DNA from: Gammaproteobacteria bacterium
Lineage (GTDB): Bacteria > Pseudomonadota > Gammaproteobacteria > Steroidobacterales > Steroidobacteraceae
Direction: 5' to 3'
Assembly: GCA_947452065.1 (NCBI GenBank)
Contig: CANGBB010000001.1
Span: forward strand, 248,001 to 312,000
Length of the DNA stretch: 64,000 nucleotides
Of this stretch, positions 43,428 to 52,544 are shown piece after piece; positions within the stretch are counted from its first letter, which is position 1, and every line of letters begins with the position of its first letter. The notes beneath the pieces were generated by a model. That model was not told the origin of the DNA, made no database searches, and worked only from the letters and a program-made list of their open reading frames with translations. Position numbers and translations under genes: made by a program.

Positions 43428-44033
43428 ATGGATGCCGCAATGCTGCAGCAGCTGTGGCGCGATCTGCTGGCAACTTCGCCCGCGGAGCTGTTGGCTGCGG
43501 CATTGGGCGTGGTGTACGTGGTGCTGATTGCGCGCCGTCGGCGCAGTGGCTGGATTGCTGGTGGCATCAGCTCGCTGTTCTATGTGTGGTTGTCGGCTGC
43601 TGCCCGACTGCCCATGCAGTCGGTACTGCAGGTGTACTACGTGGCCATGGCTGGCTACGGCTGGTGGAGCTGGACGCGGAACCAGGAACAGGAGCAGGGC
43701 CGCATAACCAGCTGGCCTTGGTCGCGGCATGCGCTGGCGGCGCTGGGTATTGTGGTGCTGTCGTTGGCCTGCGCGCGCTGGTTGGCCGGTCAATTCGATG
43801 CGGCTTGGCCATTCCTCGATTCACTGACCACTATCGGCAGCCTGTTCGCGACTTGGCTGGTGGTGCGCTCGGTATTGGAGAATTGGCTTTACTGGATCGC
43901 GCTCGACGCCGTGACTATTTTCTTGTTCGCTCGTCAGGGACATCCGGTGACGGCCGCGCTGTATGGCAGTTTTCTGTTGATCGCCGTTAGCGGGTATCTG
44001 CAGTGGCGCCGCCAGTGGCAGACGCAGCGGTAA
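43428..44033 (+). CDS. pnuT: PnuC-family transporter, probable thiamine carrier PnuT
   Basis: A 201-residue inner-membrane protein of the PnuC family with about seven helices. GWIAGGISSLFYVWLS, QVYYVAMAGYGWWSW and ENWLYWIALDAVTIFLF are family motifs. PnuC members take up nicotinamide riboside, but those linked to THI elements (PnuT) are thiamine transporters. The operon context with TonB receptor, thiamine-binding protein and kinase supports PnuT. The 3' end overlaps the kinase gene by 31 bases when its first GTG is used. Confidence 0.88.
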   Translation: MDAAMLQQLWRDLLATSPAELLAAALGVVYVVLIARRRRSGWIAGGISSLFYVWLSAAARLPMQSVLQVYYVAMAGYGWWSWTRNQEQEQGRITSWPWSRHALAALGIVVLSLACARWLAGQFDAAWPFLDSLTTIGSLFATWLVVRSVLENWLYWIALDAVTIFLFARQGHPVTAALYGSFLLIAVSGYLQWRRQWQTQR

Positions 44034-44881
44034 AGCAGCCGCGCCAGCAGTCGCTGGCGCGAGTGCCTGGTGCCGGTCAAGACGGTGCCGGGATACGCGC
44101 ATTGCGCTCCCTCACGGGCGGCAGCGTCAACAATCTTTGGCGCGTCGATACCCCTGCGGGCCATTTCCTGTTGCGTGAGGACGGACCGGCATGGCGTCGA
44201 CCGGGTGTGAACCGTCAGCGTGAGGGCGTCGCGCATGCGCTGGCAGCTCAGGCTGGAATGGCCCCGCGCATTCTTTGGCGTAGTGATGCCGGTGATGTGC
44301 TGGTGTGTGACTTCATCGATGGTCGCGTTTGGACGCCGGAGGATTTCTCGCAGGCAACTCAGCGCGAACGACTCTGTGAAATGCTCGGTCGTGTCCATCG
44401 GCTGCCGCTGCCACCGCAGGAATGCTGGCCCTTTGAGCCCCTTCGATTAGCCCATGACTATGCGCAGTCGGCGGCACCGGGGCCGCAGGTGGGCGCCTGT
44501 CTGGATGCCGCGCAGCTGGCAGCAGCACAACTTGAGGCTGCAGCCGCGCCACGTGTGCTGACCCATGGCGATCCATTGCCCGGGAACGTGATCGAATCGG
44601 CGGGCCGCTTGTGGCTCATTGACTGGGAATTCACGCAGTGTGCCGATCCGGTTTGGGATTTGGCGGCTTTCGCGGTCTGGTTACCGGAGGTCCTCGGCGA
44701 TCTGGCGCACGCCGCTGAACGGGCCGGCATCCGCGGCGAGCGCCTTGCAGCGCGTTTCGACGCCGCTCTGGCCTTGCACCGCGCGCTGGGCAGTCTCTGG
44801 TACTTGGCCCGCGGAGAATCGCCGCCCGCAGTGCTGGAAACCGGGGCGGCGAGTGGGCACACTAGCGCGCCCCGTGCCTAG
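44003..44881 (+). CDS. Aminoglycoside-phosphotransferase-fold kinase, probable thiamine kinase
   Basis: A 292-residue kinase of the APH/choline kinase superfamily. It has a nucleotide loop LTGGSVNNLWRVDTPAG (about 36-52), the catalytic HGDPLPGNV (variant of HGDxxxxN) and LWLIDWEF (metal-binding Asp). As the last gene of a TPP-riboswitch uptake operon it probably phosphorylates imported thiamine and traps it, like ThiK. The GTG at 44003 overlaps pnuT by 31 bases; a GTG at 44015 is an alternative that removes four residues. The function call rests on context plus fold. Confidence 0.8.
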   Translation: MAPPVADAAVKQPRQQSLARVPGAGQDGAGIRALRSLTGGSVNNLWRVDTPAGHFLLREDGPAWRRPGVNRQREGVAHALAAQAGMAPRILWRSDAGDVLVCDFIDGRVWTPEDFSQATQRERLCEMLGRVHRLPLPPQECWPFEPLRLAHDYAQSAAPGPQVGACLDAAQLAAAQLEAAAAPRVLTHGDPLPGNVIESAGRLWLIDWEFTQCADPVWDLAAFAVWLPEVLGDLAHAAERAGIRGERLAARFDAALALHRALGSLWYLARGESPPAVLETGAASGHTSAPRA

Positions 44882-44906
44882 CGCCGGAACGGATAGAGGA
44901 TCAGAC

Positions 44907-45221
44907 ATGCCCCTGCTGAAAGTTGTGGATCGCGACGGCAAGGAACACGATATCAACGCGCCCGCCGGCGGAGTGCTGATGGAGCCGCTGCGCGACATGG
45001 ATGACGGCGTCACCGCCATCTGCGGTGGCATGTGCTCCTGTGCCACCTGTCATGTTTACGTGGATCCGGCGTGGGTGGATAAGCTGCCCAAGCCGATGTC
45101 CGATGAGCTCGACATGGTCCGCGATCTCACCGCTCATCAGCCCAATTCGCGACTCTCCTGCCAGATCCATCTCACCGAAGCCTTGTCCGGGCTGAAGGTG
45201 ACTATCGCTCCCGAGGAATAG
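44907..45221 (+). CDS. 2Fe-2S ferredoxin, adrenodoxin type
   Basis: A 104-residue ferredoxin with the C-x5-C-x2-C...C cluster ligands in ICGGMCSCATC and LSCQIHL, one extra Cys inside the first motif. The fold pattern (DGKEHDINAPAGGVLMEPLRD, VDKLPKPMSDELDMV) is that of vertebrate-type/adrenodoxin and bacterial terpredoxin ferredoxins, which serve P450 or other oxygenases. No P450 is in the window. The ATG at 44907 gives the normal family length. It lies 25 bases after the kinase gene and 10 before the RraB-like gene. Confidence 0.92.
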   Translation: MPLLKVVDRDGKEHDINAPAGGVLMEPLRDMDDGVTAICGGMCSCATCHVYVDPAWVDKLPKPMSDELDMVRDLTAHQPNSRLSCQIHLTEALSGLKVTIAPEE

Positions 45222-45231
45222 GCGGCGCGCG

Positions 45232-45693
45232 GTGACGCTGGTCTACCTTTTTCTCGGTGGGGGCGCCTTCCTGGCACTGCTGCGCGTTTTCTTCGTGATG
45301 CGGCGCATGCAGCGGCAGCGTGGCGACGACTGGGATGCGCAGCTCGTGCGCAATTACCGTGCGCAGGGCGGGCAGGGCTTCCAGCCCGTGGACATTGCAT
45401 TTTTCTTTGGTGTTCCGGATGCCAGTGCCTGTGAATCATTGGCCACTGCCCTCCGTGCTGACGGCTGCAGCGTGGATTTCAAAGCGGCCACCAGCGAAGG
45501 TGCTTCCGGGTATTCGCTGCACGCCGGCAAAGCCCTGCGTGTGTCCGTCGAGACCATGCGTGATCATTCGCGCCGCTATCGGCAGTTAGCGCGCCAGCAC
45601 GGTGCCAGTTATGACGGCTGGGCTACCGCGGGCGTTGGCAAGCCGGCACAGGATGGTTCGCAGCGCCTCCGCCCGGTACGTCTGCAGGATTAA
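45232..45693 (+). CDS. RraB-like regulator of RNase E with N-terminal membrane helix
   Basis: A 153-residue protein. An N-terminal hydrophobic helix (about 3-22, LVYLFLGGGAFLALLRVFFV) precedes a soluble domain with DIAFFFGVPDASACESLATAL and a C-terminal HGASYDGWAT, the YDGW end of the RNase E inhibitor RraB family. E. coli RraB is soluble, so the membrane helix is unusual. The GTG at 45232 starts the helix, so the helix depends on this start. It follows the ferredoxin gene by 10 bases. A hairpin 3 bases after its stop ends the unit. Confidence 0.75.
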   Translation: MTLVYLFLGGGAFLALLRVFFVMRRMQRQRGDDWDAQLVRNYRAQGGQGFQPVDIAFFFGVPDASACESLATALRADGCSVDFKAATSEGASGYSLHAGKALRVSVETMRDHSRRYRQLARQHGASYDGWATAGVGKPAQDGSQRLRPVRLQD

Positions 45694-45696
45694 CGA

Positions 45697-45721
45697 CGAG
45701 GCCGCCCGCCGGACGGCCTCG
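45697..45721. terminator. Perfect hairpin between convergent genes, bidirectional terminator
   Basis: CGAGGCCG (45697-45704) and CGGCCTCG (45714-45721) form a perfect 8-bp stem with a 9-nt loop. It lies between the RraB-like gene (+) and gpmA (-) and probably ends both transcription units. Confidence 0.75.
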
Positions 45722-45742
45722 CCTCAGCGTTCGATTACCCGA

Positions 45743-46501
45743 TCAGCTCTTTTTGGCGGCGGTCTGCTTCTTGACCGCTTCAGCCGCAGCTTTGATGGCT
45801 TCCTGATCGCCGAGATAACGGCTGGACACCGGCTTGAGCTGTGCATCCAGTTCATAGAGCAGCGGAACGCCGGTGGGAATGTTCAGCTCCACAATGGCCG
45901 CCTCGCTCATGTTATCGAGCATCTTCACCAGTGCGCGCAGGCTGTTGCCATGCGCGACAATCATGACGTTGCGGCCCGCGAGAAGTTCGGGCGCGATGCG
46001 CTGCTGCCAGTAGGGCAGGACGCGATCCAGCGTCGTCTTGAGTGACTCGGTGGCCGGCAGATCCGCCGCCGCAACCGCAGAGTAGCGCCGGTCGAAGCGC
46101 GGGTGACGCGGATCGTCGAGCGGCAGCGGCGGGGGCGGCACGTCGTAGCTGCGGCGCCAGACCAGAACCTGTGCCTCACCGTGCTCGGCGACCGTTTGGG
46201 CCTTGTCCAGACCCTGCAACGAGCCATAGTGGCGTTCATTCAGGCGCCAAGAGCGCTCCACCGGAAGCCACAGCAGATCGAGCGCGTCGAGGATCAGCCA
46301 CTGAGTGCGGATCGCGCGCTTGAGCATCGATGTAAAGACCATGTCAGGGACAAAGCCGGCGCGTTGAATCTCAACACCGGCCTGTCGGGCTTCTTGCATG
46401 CCTTGTTCGGTCAGGTCGACGTCGACCCAGCCGGTGAACAGGTTGGCGAGGTTCCAGGTGCTTTGTCCATGGCGCACCAGCAGCAGCTTTCCGGGCATCA
46501 C
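45743..46501 (-). CDS. gpmA: 2,3-bisphosphoglycerate-dependent phosphoglycerate mutase
   Basis: A 252-residue histidine-phosphatase-fold enzyme that interconverts 3- and 2-phosphoglycerate. Motifs: [20 protein letters not shown] (phosphorylated His), [20 protein letters not shown] and [16 protein letters not shown]. The length is typical of the dPGM enzyme. The start lies one base from the end of the E2 gene (46503), so it is probably the last gene of the long minus-strand operon. The C-terminal tail is lysine-rich ([12 protein letters not shown]). Confidence 0.95.
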   Translation of the reverse strand: MMPGKLLLVRHGQSTWNLANLFTGWVDVDLTEQGMQEARQAGVEIQRAGFVPDMVFTSMLKRAIRTQWLILDALDLLWLPVERSWRLNERHYGSLQGLDKAQTVAEHGEAQVLVWRRSYDVPPPPLPLDDPRHPRFDRRYSAVAAADLPATESLKTTLDRVLPYWQQRIAPELLAGRNVMIVAHGNSLRALVKMLDNMSEAAIVELNIPTGVPLLYELDAQLKPVSSRYLGDQEAIKAAAEAVKKQTAAKKS

Positions 46502-46502
46502 A

Positions 46503-47678
46503 TTACTCCGTCAGTTCAAGATCGCGAATCAGCGCGGCCAGCCAACGTACGGCCTCCGCACCGGTGACCACGCGATGATCAAAGGTCAAAGAGAGGGGCA
46601 TACGGCGATGGATCTCGACACGACCGTCCGCCGCCACGACATCGTCGCGGGTGCGTCCCGTGCCAAGAATTGCTACGGCCGGTGGGACCACCACCGGCGT
46701 TGCATAACGCCCGGCCATCATGCCGAAATTCGAGAGCATGAAAGTGAAATTTCGCAGTTCGTCGCCCGGCAGTGTTCGGGCTAACGCGCCTTTCTTGAGG
46801 CGTTCGAGATCGGTCCGCAGATCCTCGGCGCTGCGTGCGCCGACATTGCGCATCACCGGCACCAGCAGGCCATCGGGGGTGTCTACCGCAATGCCGACGT
46901 GCACCTGTTCGAATAATCGCCGTGCCTGCGCATCGCTGTCGTACCAGGCATTGAGTCCAGGTACGGCGGTGCATGCACGAGCGATGGCTCGCAGCACACG
47001 CACGGTGTAATCGTTGCGACCATTCCAGCGCTGCAGGTCGGCATCATCGACCACGGTGCATTCCATGACCGAATCGCGCGACAGCGACATGCTCTGCGCC
47101 ATCGCGCGGCGCAGACTCTTGAGTTCCTGCACCTGTCCGTCTCCGCCCGGCGGAATCTGCGGGGCGGGGCGCATGGTGCTGCCGCGGGGGGCGGCGCTCG
47201 GCAGGCTGGGCAGCCCGCTGGCGATCACATCCGCGAGCATGATGACTCCACCCTTGCCCGTGCCGGTGAGGGTGCTCAGATCAACACCGAGGCTCCGCGC
47301 CAGTGCGCGCGCGGCCGGCACGGCCTGAATGCGCTGCAGGCTGGCGGTGCCTGGCGCATCGCTGGTGGTACCGGTGGCGTATTCGCCGCTTTCCGCAGGC
47401 ATGTGGCCCACCACCGTGCCGCTGTCACCGGCGCCTGCAGCCGCGTCGCCCTCGAAGTCGACCAATGCTGCGCCGATTTCCAGTCGGTCACCGGCTGCGC
47501 CATGAAGTGTCCGGATGACTCCGGCGCAAGGCGATGGCACTTCGACCACGGCCTTGGCGGTTTCTAGTGAAACCAGTGGCTGGTCGACCGCAACGGTATC
47601 GCCGACCTGAACATGCCAGCGCACGATCTCGGCATCGGTCAGTCCCTCACCGAGATCCGGCAGACGGAAAGTGCTCAT
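46503..47678 (-). CDS. Dihydrolipoamide acyltransferase (E2) of the second 2-oxoacid dehydrogenase
   Basis: A 391-residue E2. One lipoyl domain ([20 protein letters not shown] with the lysine in [11 protein letters not shown]) is followed by a linker, a peripheral subunit-binding domain ([18 protein letters not shown]) and a catalytic domain with [13 protein letters not shown] at the active-site His. The sequence is of the branched-chain/pyruvate type. It follows E1 beta with a 34-base gap and is followed by gpmA. No lipoamide dehydrogenase is encoded here, so E3 must come from elsewhere. Confidence 0.92.
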   Translation of the reverse strand: MSTFRLPDLGEGLTDAEIVRWHVQVGDTVAVDQPLVSLETAKAVVEVPSPCAGVIRTLHGAAGDRLEIGAALVDFEGDAAAGAGDSGTVVGHMPAESGEYATGTTSDAPGTASLQRIQAVPAARALARSLGVDLSTLTGTGKGGVIMLADVIASGLPSLPSAAPRGSTMRPAPQIPPGGDGQVQELKSLRRAMAQSMSLSRDSVMECTVVDDADLQRWNGRNDYTVRVLRAIARACTAVPGLNAWYDSDAQARRLFEQVHVGIAVDTPDGLLVPVMRNVGARSAEDLRTDLERLKKGALARTLPGDELRNFTFMLSNFGMMAGRYATPVVVPPAVAILGTGRTRDDVVAADGRVEIHRRMPLSLTFDHRVVTGAEAVRWLAALIRDLELTE

Positions 47679-47712
47679 CGGTTCGTCCTCATCGGCTGTT
47701 CCGGCCTATGTC

Positions 47713-48693
47713 TCATCCGTCGACCAGCGTCGCGCGCACTGCATCGACGATGCGTTCGACGCCGGGCAGGTATTCGTTCTCGAGCCGATACAGCGGCATG
47801 ATGGTGTCGTAGCCTGTGACCCGGCGCACCGGCGCGCGCAGGTCATAAAGCGCATGCTCGGCCACCGTCGCGGCAATCTCGGCACCGACACCGCAGGTGC
47901 GCACGGCCTCGTGAGCAATCACCAATCGACCGGTCTTGACCACCGAGTCCAATATTGAATCGAAGTCGATGGGCGCGAGGCTCGCCACGTCGAGCACATC
48001 GCACTGAATGTTTTCCTTCGCCAGTCGCTCGGCCGCTTTCATGGCCTCAACGGTCATGGCACCCCAGCTCAGCAGCGTCACGTCATCGCCATTGCGCAGG
48101 CGGAAGCAGCGATCAATTGGTAACGCCTGACCGTCATCCTGTACCTCTTGTCTGGCGAGTCGATACAGTCGCACGGGTTCCAGGAACATCACCGGGTCGG
48201 GAGAGCGAATCGCACCGAGCAGCATGCCGTAGGCGCGTTGAGGTGAGGAGGGGCACAGCACCCGCAGACCCGGGTGATGACACAAAAGGGTTTCCAGACT
48301 CTCCGAATGATGCTCCGGCGCGTGGATGCCTCCGCCATGGGGCATGCGCAGCACCAGTGGGCAGGTGATGCGGCCACGCGTGCGATTGCGCAACCGCGCC
48401 ATGTGACTGGCGATCTGGTCGAGCGCGGGATAGATGAATCCCATGAACTGGATTTCCGCCACGGGCTTGAGTCCCTGCGCAGCCAGTGCAACAGAGACGC
48501 CGGCAATCAGTCCCTCGGCCAACGGGGTGTCGAAGACACGCTGTGCGCCGAAGCGCTGCTGCAGGCCACTGGTCGCGCGGAAAACACCGCCATTGACGCC
48601 CACGTCCTCGCCGAGTACCACCATGTCTGGATCGTTCTGCAACTCCCACGCCTGGGCGAGGTTGATGGCCTCCACCATGCTGATCTGTGCCAT
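47713..48693 (-). CDS. 2-oxoacid dehydrogenase E1 component, beta subunit
   Basis: A 326-residue E1 beta that forms the TPP-dependent decarboxylase with the alpha subunit gene just upstream (gap 3 bases). QISMVEAINLAQAWELQNDP, VLGEDVGVNGGVFRATSGLQ and FDTPLAEGLIAGVSVALAAQ are family segments. It is related to the C-terminal half of the fused E1 at 10.5-12.5 kb. Substrate class (pyruvate versus branched-chain oxoacids) cannot be settled from sequence. Confidence 0.93.
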   Translation of the reverse strand: MAQISMVEAINLAQAWELQNDPDMVVLGEDVGVNGGVFRATSGLQQRFGAQRVFDTPLAEGLIAGVSVALAAQGLKPVAEIQFMGFIYPALDQIASHMARLRNRTRGRITCPLVLRMPHGGGIHAPEHHSESLETLLCHHPGLRVLCPSSPQRAYGMLLGAIRSPDPVMFLEPVRLYRLARQEVQDDGQALPIDRCFRLRNGDDVTLLSWGAMTVEAMKAAERLAKENIQCDVLDVASLAPIDFDSILDSVVKTGRLVIAHEAVRTCGVGAEIAATVAEHALYDLRAPVRRVTGYDTIMPLYRLENEYLPGVERIVDAVRATLVDG

Positions 48694-48696
48694 GGT

Positions 48697-49779
48697 TTAG
48701 CGGCGCCCGCTGAAGCGGCGCGCCTCCTCACGTTGCCATTCCAGACTGCGCGGTAGTTCCGCGTAGACATGATCGAACATCGAATCGACAGGCTGTCGCG
48801 GAGTGGTGAGGTACTCTTGCACGGCGGCTTCGATCTCGGCACTGCATTCAGCGCGCCAAGCGGCTTCCTGCGCATCGCTCCACAGCTTGCGTTCCTCGAG
48901 GAAGCGACGCATGCGGACCATCGGTTCGCGCGCGCGAGCCGCAGTGACTTCCTCGGCGTCGCGGTAGCGGCTAGCGTCATCTGAAGTGGTGTGATCGGAG
49001 AGCCGGTAGGTCAGTGCTTCGATCAGCGTCGGCCCGTCACCGCGGCGCGCACGCTCGGCGGCTTCACCCACGGCAACGCGTACCGCCAATAAGTCGTTGC
49101 CGTCAATCTGCAGGCAGCGCATACCTGCGGCAATGCCTTTCTGGGCCAGCGTCTCGCAAGCGGTCTGCACCCGCACCGGCGCGGAGATCGCGTATTGGTT
49201 GTTGACGACCACTGTGACCAGCGGCAGTCCGCGTGCGCCGGCGAAATTGATGGCCTCATAGAAGGCACCCTGAGATGTGCCGCCATCGCCGATATAGCCG
49301 AGCGCGCAACGCGCTTCGCCGCGCAGCTTGAACGCCAGTGCCGCACCGGCGGCATGTGGCATCTGTGAAGCAATGGGCACGCAGAAGGGGAAGTCCTGCG
49401 GCGTGTTCACGTAATGGGTGCCGCGCTCGTCGCCACCCCAGTAGAGCAGCACGTCGCGCAGCGTGACGCCTCGCCAGAACTTGGTTCCGATCTCTCGGTA
49501 GACCGGGAAAACCACATCCTGCGGCAGCAGAGCTGCGCCGACGCCGACATGCACTGCCTCTTGGCCGAGGCAGGGTGGGTAGGTACCCAGCTTGCCAGTC
49601 CGCTGCAGGTTAACGGCCTTGGTATCGAAGAGGCGCGTGCGCACCATCATGCGATACATGGCCAGCCATTCCTGAGGGTTGTCCGCCAACGATGGCAAAG
49701 GGCCAGTCAGTCTGCCGTCTGCGTCCAGCAGCTGCAGATATGGCACCGAAAAATCGGCCACGATGGTCCCCCCCTTCAT
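48697..49779 (-). CDS. 2-oxoacid dehydrogenase E1 component, alpha subunit
   Basis: A 360-residue E1 alpha with the intact TPP/Mg motif GYIGDGGTSQGAFYEAINFAG followed by VNNQYAISAP. TYPPCLGQEAVHVGVGAALL and FPVYREIGTKFWRGV are typical of PdhA/BkdA-type proteins. The phosphorylation-loop-like RLSDHTTSDDASRYR is also seen. It starts 30 bases after the emrB stop and may be transcribed from further upstream. A shorter start (ATVADFSV region) is possible but the ATG at 49779 gives normal length. Confidence 0.92.
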   Translation of the reverse strand: MKGGTIVADFSVPYLQLLDADGRLTGPLPSLADNPQEWLAMYRMMVRTRLFDTKAVNLQRTGKLGTYPPCLGQEAVHVGVGAALLPQDVVFPVYREIGTKFWRGVTLRDVLLYWGGDERGTHYVNTPQDFPFCVPIASQMPHAAGAALAFKLRGEARCALGYIGDGGTSQGAFYEAINFAGARGLPLVTVVVNNQYAISAPVRVQTACETLAQKGIAAGMRCLQIDGNDLLAVRVAVGEAAERARRGDGPTLIEALTYRLSDHTTSDDASRYRDAEEVTAARAREPMVRMRRFLEERKLWSDAQEAAWRAECSAEIEAAVQEYLTTPRQPVDSMFDHVYAELPRSLEWQREEARRFSGRR

Positions 49780-49809
49780 GAGGCGAATCGTAACATCTCG
49801 AGGCCGTTT

Positions 49810-51369
49810 CTAGTGCCCGCCGGCGACGGGCGCTCCACCACGGGCCGGCCGTGAAAGCCAGATCACCGGCGCCAGCAGCAGAAGGATGACGCTAAACACG
49901 CGCATCAGATCGTTGATCGCCAGTGTCTGCGCTTCGCGCGTGATCTGAAAAAATGTGTACGGGAGTAATGCACCGTCACCGCCGGCGGCATTGAAACGGG
50001 CCGACCAGTCGAGCCAGGCGCCACCGGACTGAATGCCGGCCGCCAGTGTGGCGGCGTGATAATCCGTGCGTTCGGTCCACAGCCAGACTGAGAGAGCGGT
50101 GGACGTAGATCCGGCAATACTGCGCAAGAAACTGCTGAGACCGGATGCCGCGGCGAATTCATTCGGTTTGACGTCCGAGAACATAATTTGCTGCAGGGGC
50201 AGGAAGAAGCACGCCAGTCCCACACCCTGCAGCAGGCGCGGTTCCACGTAACTCCAGAAGTCGCCGTGTGCGTTCAGGCTGCCAGCCCAGTACATCACGA
50301 ACGACAACACCAGAAAACCCATGCTGGCGAGAACGCGCGGATTCAGTCGCCGGATGTTCGCGCCCACCACAGGCATCAGCAGGATGCCGAGAATGCCCAC
50401 CGGTGCGGTGGCCAGTCCGGCCCATTCCGCGGTGTAGCCGACGGTGGTTTGCAGCCAGAGCGGATAGGCCACCACGGCGCCGAAGAAGCAGAAGAAGCCT
50501 ACGCAAAGGCAGATCAGACCGACCGTGAAATTACGGTGCTTGAACAGGTGCAGGTCGAGAATCGGGTGCCGGTCGGTGAGCTCCCAGGCGATGAGTAGGC
50601 TGAGCGCCACGACAGCGATGATCGCTGCGACGCGGATGATCGTCGATTCGAACCAATCCAGTTCATTGCCGCGGTCGAGCATGAATTGCAGTGCGCCCAC
50701 ACCGGCGATGAGCAGCAGCAGGCCAATGGCATCAACTCGCGCCGGTGTGCGCGTGGTCTCCCGCCCGCGCAGCAGCATGGCACTGACGCCAATCGCGAAC
50801 AGTCCCACCGGAACGTTGATGAAGAACAGCCACGGCCAACTGAGATTGTCGGTGATCCAGCCGCCGAGTACCGGACCGCAGATCGGCGCGATGAATACCA
50901 CCATGCCCCAGATGGACATGGCGATGGCGCGGCGCTGCGGCGGGTAGTTCCGCAACAGCAGAGCCTGCGCCATCGGCACCATGGGGCCTGACACCAGACC
51001 TTGCAGGATGCGACCGACGACCAGCATCGTCATGCTGTTGGACAGCCCGCACAACGCCGAGAACACCACGAACAACGTGCCCGAGACCGTGAATGTGCGC
51101 ACCTCGCCGAAGCGGCGACCCAGCCAGCCGGTGAGTGGCTGCATGATGGCTGCAGCCAGAGTGTAGGAACTGATGGCCCAAGTGCCTTCAGTGGGACTGA
51201 CCGCCAATGTGCCTGCGATCGCGGGGATCGAGACATTGACGATGGTCATGTCCAACACTTCCATGAATGTTGCCAGGCTGATCACGATGGTCAGCATGAC
51301 CAGTGTCGCGCCCTGCAGCGCGGGCGGTGCCGTGCCGCCCGGCACGGTGCCGGCGGAGGACGCGCTCAT
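49810..51369 (-). CDS. emrB: DHA2-family multidrug efflux permease, EmrB-like
   Basis: A 519-residue inner-membrane permease with about 14 helices. LATFMEVLDMTIVNVSIPAI (motif of the DHA2 family), GWLGRRFGEVRTF and RNYPPQRRAIAMSIWGMVV mark EmrB. With the EmrA adaptor (overlap 4 bases) and the NodT-type outer-membrane channel upstream it would form a three-part pump across both membranes. Substrates are unknown. The stop is 30 bases from the E1-alpha start. Confidence 0.92.
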   Translation of the reverse strand: MSASSAGTVPGGTAPPALQGATLVMLTIVISLATFMEVLDMTIVNVSIPAIAGTLAVSPTEGTWAISSYTLAAAIMQPLTGWLGRRFGEVRTFTVSGTLFVVFSALCGLSNSMTMLVVGRILQGLVSGPMVPMAQALLLRNYPPQRRAIAMSIWGMVVFIAPICGPVLGGWITDNLSWPWLFFINVPVGLFAIGVSAMLLRGRETTRTPARVDAIGLLLLIAGVGALQFMLDRGNELDWFESTIIRVAAIIAVVALSLLIAWELTDRHPILDLHLFKHRNFTVGLICLCVGFFCFFGAVVAYPLWLQTTVGYTAEWAGLATAPVGILGILLMPVVGANIRRLNPRVLASMGFLVLSFVMYWAGSLNAHGDFWSYVEPRLLQGVGLACFFLPLQQIMFSDVKPNEFAAASGLSSFLRSIAGSTSTALSVWLWTERTDYHAATLAAGIQSGGAWLDWSARFNAAGGDGALLPYTFFQITREAQTLAINDLMRVFSVILLLLAPVIWLSRPARGGAPVAGGH

Positions 51370-52544
51370 GGAGGCGTTGGCGTTGCGCCGCGCATGACAA
51401 GGGCAGCAGCGGTGGCCGCAGCCGCCGCATCAGCCTCATACATGCGTGTTCCGACGATCTCCGTCCGACTGGACGCAGTGGGCAGCAATGCGCCTGAGCG
51501 ATCTTCTGTGTTGACCTGAACTGACATCGACAGGCCGATGCGCAGCGGGAATTTCGCGAGCGGCGCGGGATCGAGAGCGATGCGTACCGGTATGCGCTGC
51601 ACCACCTTCACCCAGTTACCGGTGGCATTTTGCGGCGGCAGCAGAGCGAACGCCGAGCCGGTGCCGGCTGCAACGCCCGCGACCTGACCGGTGAACGTGA
51701 CGTCGCTGCCGTAGACGTCAGCGGTGAGCCGGACCTTCTGTCCGATTCGCAGTGCGCGCAACTGCGGCTCCTTGAAATTTGCATCCACCCAGACTGACTC
51801 CAGCGGCACGATGGTCAGCAGTGGCTCGCCAGGTTGCACGCGCTGCCCGGCCTGCACCGTGCGACGCGCCACATAGCCGCTGGACGGAGCCAGTACACGG
51901 TGGCGATGCACTGCAATCCATGCCTGTTCGTATTGCGTGCGGGCTTCAATGACGGCGGGTTGCTCTTCGGGCGGTCGTTGTGAGGTGAGGGCGTGTGCCG
52001 CAGCAGCCTGTTGGCGAGCTACCAGCAGAGCGGCGCGTGCCATGTCGACACCGGTCTCGGCTTGTCGGACCTCTTCAGAAGAAACGGCCTGACTCGCCAG
52101 CAGCGGCTGGCGACGGGCCAGCTGCGCTTCGGCCCATTTCAACTCAACACTTCGTTGCTGCACCAGTGCGTCGAACTGACCGGCCGTGGCCGATTGCTGT
52201 CGGGCGTTACGCACAGCCAGCGCCAGTGACGCGGCTGCCTTCTGCAGTTGCAGTCGCGACTCAGTCGATTCCAGTGCGACCAGTTCCTGGCCCGCCTCCA
52301 CGCGCTGCGTGTCGTCGGCTGCCACGGATACCACTGTGCCGCCCACCTGTGCTGAGACCGCGATGAGGTTGCCCGCGACATAGGCATCATTTGTGGACTC
52401 GCGCTGTGACAGCACTAACCACCACCAAGCGAACCATGCGCCGCCGATGAAGACGAACAGTGCGATCAGTATCAGTAGAACACGGCGCCGTGGACGGTTG
52501 CCGTTGTCACCGCCATGATTGTCGGTGTTATTCGCCTGTTCCAT
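51366..52544 (-). CDS. emrA: Membrane fusion protein of the efflux pump, EmrA/HlyD-like
   Basis: A 392-residue periplasmic adaptor. One N-terminal membrane helix (about 22-45) follows a charged cytoplasmic leader. The biotinyl-lipoyl-like part has ESTNDAYVAGNLIAVSAQVGG and VLAPSSGYVARRTVQAGQRV, flanking a coiled-coil hairpin of about 100 residues. DANFKEPQLRALRIGQKV is typical of EmrA. It connects the EmrB permease with the outer-membrane channel. It overlaps the channel gene by 17 bases and emrB by 4. Confidence 0.93.
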   Translation of the reverse strand: MEQANNTDNHGGDNGNRPRRRVLLILIALFVFIGGAWFAWWWLVLSQRESTNDAYVAGNLIAVSAQVGGTVVSVAADDTQRVEAGQELVALESTESRLQLQKAAASLALAVRNARQQSATAGQFDALVQQRSVELKWAEAQLARRQPLLASQAVSSEEVRQAETGVDMARAALLVARQQAAAAHALTSQRPPEEQPAVIEARTQYEQAWIAVHRHRVLAPSSGYVARRTVQAGQRVQPGEPLLTIVPLESVWVDANFKEPQLRALRIGQKVRLTADVYGSDVTFTGQVAGVAAGTGSAFALLPPQNATGNWVKVVQRIPVRIALDPAPLAKFPLRIGLSMSVQVNTEDRSGALLPTASSRTEIVGTRMYEADAAAAATAAALVMRGATPTPP

